Positions 40,938-47,651 of a stretch of 47,651 nt of DNA are shown here, piece by piece. The translations under genes were made by a program, and so were the position numbers. This DNA is from an uncultured Bacteroidales bacterium. Lineage in GTDB: Bacteria; Bacteroidota; Bacteroidia; Bacteroidales; UBA932. The notes under the pieces are model-generated. The model ran no database searches. It was not told the origin of the DNA and saw only the letters and a list, made by a program, of their open reading frames with translations. Numbering within the stretch: position 1 is the stretch's first letter; each line of letters begins with the position of its first letter. Location of the stretch: NCBI GenBank assembly GCA_946406275.1, contig CAMJJZ010000002.1, forward strand, positions 1-47,651. The letters are read 5' to 3'.

Positions 40938-42018
40938 AATTCGGGGATATTTTAGTTAATTCAGATATTCTGCGTTCTGCTATGGCACGTAGAGACAGCT
41001 CAGCTGCCTTGCGGCAAAGCTCCTGTTCCTTCTCCCACAACTGCGGGAGGCCTTCCTGAGGCAGATCGGCAAGGCCGGTGATCTGCAGCCAGGTTTCGTA
41101 GTCCAGAGGGCCTTCGTAGCCAAGTTTCTCTGCCACTAGGGCTTTCATATCGATTATATCGGCCCTTTCAAGGATGCCGTTCCAGTATTCGAACACTTCC
41201 TCAAAATGGACGGGGATCTCGTACCTGCGGGCGCCGCCATCGTATATGATGCACTTTTCGAAGAGGGAATCGGGCCTATCAATGACGTAGCGGCGGAATT
41301 CCGGGGAGACGATGCCGTCGTTCCAGCCAAAGTCTATGTCCGGGACGTTGATGCCGCTCACGCCTTTATCTTTGTACACGGAGAAGATGCCCTCGTAGAA
41401 GAAGCACTGGAAGCCCTCGAATTCCGGGAACCAGGCGCTTATCTGCTCCGCCATCCTTTCCATTAAAGGAATCGCGCGCGTACCGCCTATGGTGAAGAAT
41501 ATGATCTTCTTTATACTTCCGCCCTTTCTACGAAAACGGTCCACAACCTGGTCCAGGCACATCCTGAGGGTGTCTCCGGTGGCGATGATATCGCCTATGA
41601 CAAGGGTACGGTCCTTAGTGATGCGGAGTTTTTCGTACTTGATGTCAAGGCCGGTGATGATATGTTCTTCAATCCTTCTCTCGCAGGAGATGAAATGCAT
41701 GTCCCTCACTCTGATTCCAACGCGGTGGCAGGCTTCCTCTATTGGATAATTGAGACCGCCGCGGAGGATGGTGAGTATATCGACGTCGCCCTCCGAACCA
41801 GAAGGGAAAAGGTAACGGAGGGCGGCGATGGTTTCAGGGAGCATTGCGAGGTAGGAATCGAAGCCGATGACCTCAGGGAAGGCCATCAGGCGGCGGGTCC
41901 CTTCTCCACTGATAATGAAGTATTTATTGCTCAGCTGCGGAGCACTCAGCTGGTATATGCTTGCATCTTGCTGCGAGCCAACATAACGAAGGCTCGCGCT
42001 GCGAATAGCTGTGGACAT
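40930..42018 (-). CDS. Phosphoribosyltransferase-domain protein of unknown specificity
   Basis: Cytosolic protein of 362 residues. A type I phosphoribosyltransferase fold fills about residues 60-215. The PRPP loop is TLVIGDIIATGDTLRM, preceded by DILTILRGGLNYPIEEA, and IIFFTIGGTRAIPLM completes the core. The remaining 150 residues (from about GFQCFFYEG) are not a domain I recognise; they contain INVPDIDFGWNDGI and RYEIPVHFEEVFEYWNGIL. It is much longer than Upp, HprT or PyrE, so its substrate is open. Co-translation with a CodB-like permease (8-base overlap) suggests a nucleobase. The ATG follows a terminator-like hairpin with a T6 run and a promoter (see 42019-42079), which suggests regulation by attenuation. 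No alternative Met lies close downstream. Confidence 0.75.
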   Translation of the reverse strand: MSTAIRSASLRYVGSQQDASIYQLSAPQLSNKYFIISGEGTRRLMAFPEVIGFDSYLAMLPETIAALRYLFPSGSEGDVDILTILRGGLNYPIEEACHRVGIRVRDMHFISCERRIEEHIITGLDIKYEKLRITKDRTLVIGDIIATGDTLRMCLDQVVDRFRRKGGSIKKIIFFTIGGTRAIPLMERMAEQISAWFPEFEGFQCFFYEGIFSVYKDKGVSGINVPDIDFGWNDGIVSPEFRRYVIDRPDSLFEKCIIYDGGARRYEIPVHFEEVFEYWNGILERADIIDMKALVAEKLGYEGPLDYETWLQITGLADLPQEGLPQLWEKEQELCRKAAELSLRAIAERRISELTKISPNYE

Positions 42019-42046
42019 AAAAAATCCCGATTAGATTCAACCGGGA
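42019..42046 (-). promoter_or_regulatory. Terminator-like leader hairpin before phosphoribosyltransferase gene (possible attenuator)
   Basis: On the minus strand TCCCGGTT (42046-42039) pairs with AATCGGGA (42032-42025), with one G-T pair, around a 6-base loop. Six T follow (42024-42019) and then the ATG at 42018. It has the form of an intrinsic terminator but lies between the promoter (42049-42079) and the gene. The plus strand has no T run, so it does not work in the other direction. Confidence 0.65.
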
Positions 42047-42048
42047 TA

Positions 42049-42079
42049 CAAATATAATTCAAATAATTATTGTATGCAA
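42049..42079 (-). promoter_or_regulatory. Promoter of phosphoribosyltransferase-codB operon
   Basis: TTG (42079 to 42077), 20 bases, then TATATTTG (42056 to 42049) on the minus strand fit the Bacteroidetes consensus. Transcription would begin within a few bases of the leader hairpin, so the hairpin would be at the very 5' end of the RNA. Confidence 0.65.
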
Positions 42080-42116
42080 TACTAATTAAGAAAACTGAAA
42101 GTGAAAATGTCCTCAT

Positions 42117-42146
42117 AAAAAAGACCGGACGGTGTCCGGTCTTTTT
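42117..42146. terminator. Intrinsic terminator of tRNA-Val
   Basis: GACCGGAC (42123-42130) and GTCCGGTC (42134-42141) form a perfect 8-bp stem with a 3-base loop, flanked by A6 and T5. It can act in either direction. On the minus strand it starts one base after the tRNA 3' end, so it ends the tRNA transcript. Confidence 0.85.
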
Positions 42147-42147
42147 G

Positions 42148-42222
42148 TGAGGACTGGCAGATTTGAACTGCCGACCTCTTGCCTGTCAAGCAAGCGCTCT
42201 AAACCAACTGAGCTAAGCCCTC
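42148..42222 (-). tRNA. tRNA-Val (anticodon GAC)
   Basis: A 75-base cloverleaf reads on the minus strand. The acceptor stem GAGGGCT/AGTCCTC has one G-T pair and discriminator A. The D arm is GCTC/GAGC with a GG loop. The anticodon stem CTTGC/GCAAG encloses the loop TTGACAG, giving anticodon GAC, which reads GUC and GUU valine codons. The T arm is GGCAG/CTGCC with TTCAAAT. The 3' CCA is not encoded. It has its own promoter (42238-42268) and is followed at once by an intrinsic terminator. Confidence 0.95.
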
Positions 42223-42237
42223 ATTGTTTTGGGAATG

Positions 42238-42268
42238 CAAAGTTAGATAAAAACTTTGTATTTGCAAA
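42238..42268 (-). promoter_or_regulatory. Promoter of tRNA-Val
   Basis: TTTG (42268 to 42265), 19 bases, then TAACTTTG (42245 to 42238) on the minus strand, a full match to the Bacteroidetes -33/-7 consensus. The mature tRNA begins 16 bases after the -7 box. It lies directly behind the clpX stop codon. Confidence 0.75.
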
Positions 42269-42274
42269 ACTTTT

Positions 42275-43507
42275 TTAGCCCAGCTTCTCCCGCGCGTACT
42301 CCAGCGTAAGATGGAATGTCTTCTTCCTGGAGCCAGGGGCATCGAACATGGCATCCGACATCAGCTTTTCGCATATGCTGCGAAGGCCGCGGGCGCCAAG
42401 CTTGTTCTCGATGGAAGTATCCACAATGAGGTCAAGTACTTCGGGATCTATCTCCAGCTTTATGCCGTCAATCTCAAAGAGTTTGGTGTACTGACGCAGG
42501 ATGGCGTTCTTGGGCTCCGTGAGAATGCGTTTCAGGGAGTCGCGGTCCAGCTGGTCCAGATAAGTGATGACCGGGAGACGGCCAACTATTTCCGGGATGA
42601 GGCCATAGGCCCTGAGGTCCATGGCGTCTACGAATTCAAGGAGGTTATCGGCAGAAATGCGCTGCTTTTCCTCTGCGTTGAAGCCTATTATACGGGTGTT
42701 TTTCCTGAGGGCGATGTGCCTCTGGATGCCCTCGAATGCACCTCCGCAGATGAAAAGGATGTTCTGCGTGTTCACGTGGATAAACTCCTGTTCCGGGTGC
42801 TTGCGGCCGCCCTTGGGAGGGACATTCACTATGCTGCCTTCAAGCAGCTTGAGCATTGCCTGCTGCACGCCTTCGCCGGAAACGTCACGGGTAATGGACG
42901 GGTTGTCGCTCTTGCGGGCAATCTTGTCTATTTCGTCAATGAAGACGATTCCCCTCTCTGCGCGGGCAAGGTCAAAATCGGCCTCCTGGAGGAGTCTGGT
43001 AAGGATACTCTCCACGTCCTCTCCCACATAGCCGGCCTCCGTGAGGACCGTGGCGTCCACAATTGTGAAGGGAACGTCCAGCATCTTGGCGATGGTGCGG
43101 GCAAGGAGGGTTTTACCGGTTCCGGTGGGACCCACCAGAAGGATGTTGCTCTTCTCCAGCTCCACGCCATCGTCCGGCTTCTGGTCCAGGTTGTGGCTGA
43201 TTCTCTTGTAATGGTTGTAAACGGCCACTGCAAGCACTTTCTTGGCTCTGTCCTGGCCAATCACGTACTGGTCCAGATAGGCCTTGATCTCTGCCGGTTT
43301 GGGGGCCTGGCCCATCACGGGCGCCTTCTTGCCGGCAGCCTTCCCTACTCCTTCAACCTCGTCAGCATACTGGGCGGCAAGACGTGCGCAGTCCGGGCAT
43401 ATGTGACCGTGAAGGCCCTGCATAAGGAACGGGACCTCGCTGTCACTCCTGCCGCAGAACATGCAGCGGTTCTTGACGTTGCCGCCTTTGTCTTTTTTAA
43501 CAGGCAT
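42275..43507 (-). CDS. clpX: ATP-dependent Clp protease ATP-binding subunit ClpX
   Basis: AAA+ unfoldase of 410 residues that recognises substrates and feeds them to ClpP. The N-terminal zinc domain has Cys15, Cys18, Cys37 and Cys40 (CMFCG and CPDC). Walker A is GPTGTGKT (126-133); Walker B is [27 protein letters not shown] and the C-terminal [20 protein letters not shown] are standard ClpX. The IGF-type loop that docks to ClpP appears as IIGFNAEEK. The length is normal. The start overlaps the clpP stop by one base (TAATG), the order tig-clpP-clpX being conserved in many bacteria. tRNA-Val follows downstream with its own promoter. Confidence 0.97.
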   Translation of the reverse strand: MPVKKDKGGNVKNRCMFCGRSDSEVPFLMQGLHGHICPDCARLAAQYADEVEGVGKAAGKKAPVMGQAPKPAEIKAYLDQYVIGQDRAKKVLAVAVYNHYKRISHNLDQKPDDGVELEKSNILLVGPTGTGKTLLARTIAKMLDVPFTIVDATVLTEAGYVGEDVESILTRLLQEADFDLARAERGIVFIDEIDKIARKSDNPSITRDVSGEGVQQAMLKLLEGSIVNVPPKGGRKHPEQEFIHVNTQNILFICGGAFEGIQRHIALRKNTRIIGFNAEEKQRISADNLLEFVDAMDLRAYGLIPEIVGRLPVITYLDQLDRDSLKRILTEPKNAILRQYTKLFEIDGIKLEIDPEVLDLIVDTSIENKLGARGLRSICEKLMSDAMFDAPGSRKKTFHLTLEYAREKLG

Positions 43508-44181
43508 TAGCGTTCGCGCTTTTTGAGAATTTCATCTACCATGCCGTAGGCAAGGGCTTCTTCCGCGTTCATCCAATAGTCACGCTCACCGTCGGCGGCG
43601 ACCTTCTCGAAGGGCTGGCCGGTGTGGGTGGCTATGATATTGAAGAGCTCCGTACGGGTTTTCTCAATCTCCTTGGCGGCGATGAGAATCTCCGTGGCCT
43701 GGCCCTGTGCACCGCCAAGGGGCTGATGGATAAGCACCCTGGAGTGAGGAAGGGCGGAACGTTTGCCCTTTTCGCCTGCGCACAGAAGCACTGCGCCCAT
43801 GCTGGCGGCCATTCCGGTGCAAACTGTTGCAACATCCGGCTGCACAAGCTGCAGCGTATCATATATGGCAAGGCCCGAGGTCACCTGGCCACCAGGTGTA
43901 TTCAGATACATCGTGATGTCTGCACCCGGATCCTGGGCGGCAAGGAAAAGTAGCTGGGCCTGGATGATGTTGGCCACGTCGTCGTCGATGGGAACGCCTA
44001 AAAATATTATGCGATCCATCATGAGGCGGGAAAACACATCCATCTGAGCCACATTCAGCTTACGCTCTTCGGTGATTGTGGGGTTAATGTAGCCGTCGTA
44101 GATGGAAGTATAACGAGAAAGGGTCATCGAACTGATGCCCCTTCCCTTCACTGCAAATTTATTGAAATCCTTCATAGTCAT
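43507..44181 (-). CDS. clpP: ATP-dependent Clp protease proteolytic subunit ClpP
   Basis: Barrel-shaped serine peptidase subunit of 224 residues working with ClpX (and ClpA/C). The catalytic triad is Ser127 ([12 protein letters not shown]), His152 (VLIHQPLGG) and Asp201 (ERDYWM), with the same 25- and 49-residue spacing as in E. coli ClpP. The N-terminus is about 29 residues longer than the mature E. coli protein and may be a propeptide. Another ATG two codons in (44175) is possible. It lies between tig and clpX and is one base overlapped with clpX. A palindromic repeat sits in the 33-base gap to tig. Confidence 0.97.
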   Translation of the reverse strand: MTMKDFNKFAVKGRGISSMTLSRYTSIYDGYINPTITEERKLNVAQMDVFSRLMMDRIIFLGVPIDDDVANIIQAQLLFLAAQDPGADITMYLNTPGGQVTSGLAIYDTLQLVQPDVATVCTGMAASMGAVLLCAGEKGKRSALPHSRVLIHQPLGGAQGQATEILIAAKEIEKTRTELFNIIATHTGQPFEKVAADGERDYWMNAEEALAYGMVDEILKKRER

Positions 44182-44184
44182 TAA

Positions 44185-44211
44185 AGATTCCGGGTCAAGC
44201 CCGGAATGACG
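44185..44211. repeat. Dispersed palindromic repeat between tig and clpP
   Basis: ATTCCGGG (44187-44194) and CCCGGAAT (44200-44207) form a perfect 8-bp stem with the loop TCAAG. On the minus strand the element reads CGTCATT, stem, AATCT, the same flanks as the palindrome inside mnmA (32066-32096). It fills most of the tig-clpP gap. There is no T run, so it is not a standard terminator, though it could affect RNA stability or partial read-through. Confidence 0.75.
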
Positions 44212-44214
44212 GAA

Positions 44215-45531
44215 CTATTTGAGTTCCTTGAATTTGTCAAGAGAAATCTTCTTGTTCTGGAGAGTGACCTCTTCACGGACGCGGGCGATGGCTATGTTGT
44301 CTTCGCACTGCTCTTCCAGACGGTTGTACTGGTTTTTGTCCTGAAGCATGTTCTCTGCAGCGGAATCTATGAGATTCTGAGGCATACCGGCCATTCCGTA
44401 CATAGCATACTGGTAAGTGACGAAACTGCGGGCGGCATTGAGGATGTCTTCACGGCTGACCTTGAGGTCGAACATCTTCATGATGTAGCCGCGTACCATC
44501 TGCCACTTGAAGTCCTCCAGGAAGCCGGGGAATTCCTTCTCTACCTGCTCTGCGGTGAACTTGCCCTCGTTGACGTAGATGAGCCAGCGCTTGAGGAAAG
44601 CCTCAGGGAGCTGGATGTTGGCCTTGTCAAGGAAATACTTGCGTACATCTGCGCCGAAGCGGTAGTTTGCATCCTGCTCGTGACCGGCCTTGATGCGCTC
44701 CACGACCTTCTCGTCGAACTGCTCCTCAGTGGTGACCTTGCCCTCGCCGAACATCTTGTCCCAGGTCTCCTGGTTGGCCTCTGCGGCTACGAAGGTCTTC
44801 ACGTTGACCACGGTGAACTCGAACATGGGATCAAGTTCCGCAAGCTTTGCCTTGTCTACCTTGAGCATGGCTGCGCGGTCTGTCTCGTTGGGGAAAGCGG
44901 CGTTTACGTCGATGGTGAACTTCTCCCCTGCCTTCTTGCCGATGAAAGCTCCGTGGGCCTCTTCAGCGACCTGCTTGATGGAAACGTATACGCCCTCTGC
45001 CTTGTGGCCTTCATTGGCGATATCGGCAACGATATAGTCCTCCTCACCGGCTTTCTTGCCTTCCTGGAGAGTGCCGTACTGCTGGAGCATCTGCTCGCGG
45101 GTGGCCTTCTTCTGGGCCTCGGTGACGTTGATGTCGTAGTAGACTATCTTATCGTCCTTGTTAACGGTGAAATTGAGTTCCGGGGTCTGGGCGATGTCGA
45201 ACTTGAAGGTGAAGTCCGATCCTTCGGTCCATGAAAGCTGGGGCTGGTCCTCTGAAGGAAGGGGCTCGCCAACTACGCGGATCTTGTTGTCGTCGATGAA
45301 CTTGTCAAGCTGCTCCGAAAGGATGGCGTTTACGCTCTCGTAAAGGGCCTGCTCTCCATAGAAACGCTTGATCATGCCGATGGGGGCCATTCCCCTTCGG
45401 AAACCTTTGATGTCCGCCTTGCGCTTGTACTCGTTGAGGCGCTTTTTCAGCGGCTCTGCATAATCTGCTGCTGCAATCTCTACTGTAACCTGATAATTGA
45501 GTGCATCAGGCTGTTTGTTCGTTACTTTCAT
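44215..45531 (-). CDS. tig: Trigger factor
   Basis: Ribosome-associated chaperone with peptidyl-prolyl isomerase fold, 438 residues. The N-terminal ribosome-binding domain has the signature-like FRRGMAPIGMIKRFYG (about residues 44-59; typical GFRxGKxP motif region, here GFRRGMAP). The middle PPIase-like domain lies at about residues 150-240, and the C-terminal helical arms continue to ISLDKFKELK. The family is divergent in Bacteroidetes, and this fits the long Bacteroidetes form. It is the first gene of tig-clpP-clpX and has its own promoter in the end of the upstream gene. Trigger factor also delivers substrates to ClpXP in other bacteria. Confidence 0.93.
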   Translation of the reverse strand: MKVTNKQPDALNYQVTVEIAAADYAEPLKKRLNEYKRKADIKGFRRGMAPIGMIKRFYGEQALYESVNAILSEQLDKFIDDNKIRVVGEPLPSEDQPQLSWTEGSDFTFKFDIAQTPELNFTVNKDDKIVYYDINVTEAQKKATREQMLQQYGTLQEGKKAGEEDYIVADIANEGHKAEGVYVSIKQVAEEAHGAFIGKKAGEKFTIDVNAAFPNETDRAAMLKVDKAKLAELDPMFEFTVVNVKTFVAAEANQETWDKMFGEGKVTTEEQFDEKVVERIKAGHEQDANYRFGADVRKYFLDKANIQLPEAFLKRWLIYVNEGKFTAEQVEKEFPGFLEDFKWQMVRGYIMKMFDLKVSREDILNAARSFVTYQYAMYGMAGMPQNLIDSAAENMLQDKNQYNRLEEQCEDNIAIARVREEVTLQNKKISLDKFKELK

Positions 45532-45563
45532 ATATAATTGTATGGTTTATTTCAAAAGGACGG

Positions 45564-45594
45564 CAAAGTTACTTCTTTCTTTTGGGATAAACAA
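45564..45594 (-). promoter_or_regulatory. Promoter of tig-clpP-clpX
   Basis: TTG (45594 to 45592), 20 bases, then TAACTTTG (45571 to 45564) on the minus strand fit the Bacteroidetes consensus. The -33 part lies in the last codons of the upstream HD-domain gene. The tig ATG is 33 bases from the -7 box. Confidence 0.65.
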
Positions 45595-47614
45595 CCCTTC
45601 CGTGATATAACTGCTGCAGGTAGGTCTTAAGGAGGGATTTAACATGATTGAGGTCGTGGATGGTAATGTCCGCTTCCTCCAGCTGACCTGCCTTTTCCTT
45701 TGCAGCGACAATTCCTTCCACAAAGCGGTCGCATGCCTCGGGAGTATACTCCTTGAGGGTTCTGGATGCCGCCTCGATGGAATCGCATATCATGAGGATG
45801 ACCTGCTCCTTGCTCTGAGGCTTGGCACCATGATAGTAGAATGCCGATGTATCCTCCGGGTCTCCCCCGTCATTCAGATACTTGTTCAGAAAATACATCG
45901 TGGCCGATGTTCCGTGATGGGTGCGGATGAAGGACCTGAGTTCCTCGGGAAGGCGGTGCTCCTTTGCTATTTCAAGGCCGTCATCCACGTGGCGGATAAT
46001 GTCCTGGGCGCTCTCCATGGGGGTTTTTGAGTCATGGTACTTCACTGCCCCTGGGTTGGAAGACTCGTTCTCCACAAAACATAGCGGATTGTTCATCTTG
46101 CCTATGTCGTGGTAAAGGGCGGCTGCTCTCAGCAGCGGCACGTTGGCGTCTACAGCCCTTCCCACGTGGTCCACCATATTCATTACCTGGAGGCAGTGCT
46201 GGAAGGTTCCGGGGGCCTTGGCCGACAGCTCCTGAAGGAGGGAGTTGTTGGTATCGGCAAGTTCTGCAAGACGGGTGGAGGATACCAGGTTGAATATCTT
46301 CTCGAAGAGGAATATCAGCGGATACAGGGCCACCGTGAGCATAGAGCCTACGAATATCTGGATCACATCCAGCCACCAGCCGGCATTGCTGCCCACATCT
46401 ATGAGCCTGAACCCAAAGAATACTATGATCTCTACTCCAAAGATAATGAGAGCGTTAAGGAACTGGCGCCAGCCTTTACCCAGAAAACCGAAGGTCTGGA
46501 GTGTAACTCCGCCTGCTGCAAGGAACATAAGGAAAAGCTCCATTCCGCCGCCGCCGAAGATAAGCAGCGGAAGAAGGATGGTCACGTACACCGGAAACAC
46601 TACCCTCTTGCGGAAGAAAGCCAGCAGATAAAGGGCAAAGACCGGATACGGCACCATGTACATGAATGAAGGGGCCACCCTCAGCATCATGAATGTGAGG
46701 AGAGCCGACAGCAGGAATACGCTCAGGAGGTAGATGTAGCGTTTCCAGTCTGCATAAACCTTGGGATTTGAGAAACGGATGCACAGGAACAGTATGGCGC
46801 AGAGAGTGAGGGCCAGCAGTATGTTCCCCAGTATCAGGAGTATCCTGGGACCGTCATAGCCATAAACCTTGTTATATTCCTGCTTGTAACTGTCCAGGAT
46901 CTGAGCAATCTCGGCGGTGACTATCTCTCCCTTTGAAACTATCTTTTCGTCGGCCTTGACATAGCCCAGCGTGGGAGAAACGTAGTCGTCGCTCTCCGCG
47001 TGGGTGAGCTCCGTCATGGTTTTGTCGTACACCAGGTTGGGGACGATCACGCTGTATACTCCGCCCCTGCGGAACAGTGAGTCCAGATTCACGGACGGGT
47101 ATGTCTTGGCCAGAAGGGCTACAAGCTGATCCTTAGCCTCAGAGACCGAATAGACCTCCGAGCGGGCAGTCTGCGTGGCACGCTTGTTCTTCTGAACGTA
47201 CACCAGATTGTCCGACACGCGGGCCGACGAGCGCTCTATCTTGACTTTGGCATCGGAAATGACGCCCTTGGAATAGATGTCTTCAAGACGCGTCACAACG
47301 GCCGGGCGTATAGTCTTGTACACGCCCAGGTCAAGGCTCTGGACATTCTTAACGGCCTGGGATACAATCTCTTCAGAGTACTTGTAATATGGAATCACCA
47401 CCGGACCGGACTGTCCCCTCTCCTCCCTGATCTGGTCCTCTGTCTTGAGGATAGGGAAATCGAACTGCGATATGAGGGTTTCGTAAGGCCAGGGCGATCC
47501 TTTCTTGTAGTCGTAATTGAACTTCGCAGTCCTTGGCATGAAAAGTACCAGGACCACGAAGACAACTGCAAGAGCTATATATCTCCTTGGTATATCAGGC
47601 GTCGATATTTGCAT
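45569..47614 (-). CDS. 7TM-HD domain phosphodiesterase, PgpH-like
   Basis: Membrane protein of 681 residues. One N-terminal membrane helix (YIALAVVFVVLVLFM) is followed by an outside 7TMR-HDED domain (about residues 32-255) and seven membrane helices (about residues 257-445). A cytoplasmic HD domain completes it, with His473 (GTFQHCLQVMNM), His502-Asp503 (AALYHDIGKMNNP), RHVDDGLEIAKEHRLPEEL and IRTHHGT. This is the PgpH arrangement; PgpH of Listeria hydrolyses cyclic di-AMP to pApA. A c-di-AMP phosphodiesterase role is therefore likely but inferred. The start overlaps the 3' end of gyrB by 20 bases. The promoter of tig begins within its last codons. Confidence 0.9.
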   Translation of the reverse strand: MQISTPDIPRRYIALAVVFVVLVLFMPRTAKFNYDYKKGSPWPYETLISQFDFPILKTEDQIREERGQSGPVVIPYYKYSEEIVSQAVKNVQSLDLGVYKTIRPAVVTRLEDIYSKGVISDAKVKIERSSARVSDNLVYVQKNKRATQTARSEVYSVSEAKDQLVALLAKTYPSVNLDSLFRRGGVYSVIVPNLVYDKTMTELTHAESDDYVSPTLGYVKADEKIVSKGEIVTAEIAQILDSYKQEYNKVYGYDGPRILLILGNILLALTLCAILFLCIRFSNPKVYADWKRYIYLLSVFLLSALLTFMMLRVAPSFMYMVPYPVFALYLLAFFRKRVVFPVYVTILLPLLIFGGGGMELFLMFLAAGGVTLQTFGFLGKGWRQFLNALIIFGVEIIVFFGFRLIDVGSNAGWWLDVIQIFVGSMLTVALYPLIFLFEKIFNLVSSTRLAELADTNNSLLQELSAKAPGTFQHCLQVMNMVDHVGRAVDANVPLLRAAALYHDIGKMNNPLCFVENESSNPGAVKYHDSKTPMESAQDIIRHVDDGLEIAKEHRLPEELRSFIRTHHGTSATMYFLNKYLNDGGDPEDTSAFYYHGAKPQSKEQVILMICDSIEAASRTLKEYTPEACDRFVEGIVAAKEKAGQLEEADITIHDLNHVKSLLKTYLQQLYHGRVVYPKRKK

Positions 47615-47651
47615 AGTGGGCGTTTTCTTCGATGAAGGCGCGGCGCGGCGG
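47595..47651 (-). CDS. gyrB: DNA gyrase subunit B, C-terminal fragment
   Basis: Only the last 18 codons and the stop are in the window. They read PPRRAFIEENAHYANIDA, which matches the conserved end of GyrB (E. coli: RRAFIEENAL, then a short tail). The PRR-FIExNA motif is specific to the GyrB/ParE C-terminus; the NIDA/NLDI ending favours GyrB. The stop lies inside the following PgpH-like gene, a 20-base overlap. The rest of the gene is beyond the right edge. Confidence 0.85.
   Translation of the reverse strand, partial: PPRRAFIEENAHYANIDA

Noticed and set aside
42311..43510. Open frame of 399 codons on the plus strand opposite clpX
   Set aside because: ClpX is complete and conserved; the antisense frame is a shadow.

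Overview
The window looks like ordinary chromosome from a member of the order Bacteroidales. The support is: repeated promoter signatures of the Bacteroides type (TTG/TTTG, about 20 bases, TAnnTTTG), no clear Shine-Dalgarno sites, lipoproteins with BACON-like and Big_2 domains, a head-GIN (DUF2807) protein, a DUF3467 protein, an S9B dipeptidyl peptidase, a fused heptose nucleotidyltransferase/phosphatase, and a trigger factor-ClpP-ClpX cluster. Base composition is moderate, close to half G+C, so a gut or oral Bacteroidales outside the most AT-rich genera is likely. I cannot fix the genus. No phage, insertion sequence, CRISPR array or rRNA operon was seen.

Layout. 1-890 (minus): a lipoprotein followed by the first 40 codons of a secreted M6-type peptidase. 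903-2779 (plus): a CaCA-family antiporter and a small MscS channel. 2776-5165 (minus): queA and an acyltransferase. 5166-5658: the only gene-free stretch over 300 bases. 5659-7926 (plus): an XRE regulator, a degenerate dihydroorotate-dehydrogenase-like barrel and cinA, closed by an 18-bp hairpin. 8003-15980 (minus): a long run valS, thioesterase, tatA, tatC, ABC-F, head-GIN protein and M19 dipeptidase. 16048-19678 (minus): a second lipoprotein/M6 peptidase pair. 19759-21239 (plus): DUF3467, kdsC-like, maf. 21236-25053 (minus): serB and a large MscS channel. 25107-26571 (plus): CNNM/CBS protein and a YgjP-like metallopeptidase. 26537-31024 (minus): flavodiiron protein, heptose kinase, heptose nucleotidyltransferase/phosphatase and a BaiN/HI0933 flavoprotein, all overlapping. 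31050-32498 (minus): mnmA. 32540-36979 (plus): mtnN, a membrane protein, a DPP IV-like peptidase and lpd. 36968-39651 (minus): uup-like ABC-F and lplA. 39684-42222 (minus): tRNA-Val, a phosphoribosyltransferase and codB. 42275-47651 (minus): end of gyrB, a PgpH-like HD phosphodiesterase, tig, clpP and clpX.

Most genes are housekeeping (tRNA modification and charging, proteolysis, Tat export, lipoate, envelope heptose, mechanosensation). Four things stand out. (1) Two separate lipoprotein/M6-peptidase cassettes, in the same gene order and tightly coupled, whose lipoproteins have different N-terminal domains but a recognisably shared C-terminal domain of about 100 residues. (2) A palindromic repeat inserted in frame in mnmA with 24-bp tandem copies; a relative lies between tig and clpP. 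(3) A terminator-like hairpin with a T6 run placed between a good promoter and the start codon of the phosphoribosyltransferase-codB operon, which suggests attenuation. (4) A dihydroorotate-dehydrogenase-like protein that has lost the recognisable catalytic motifs.
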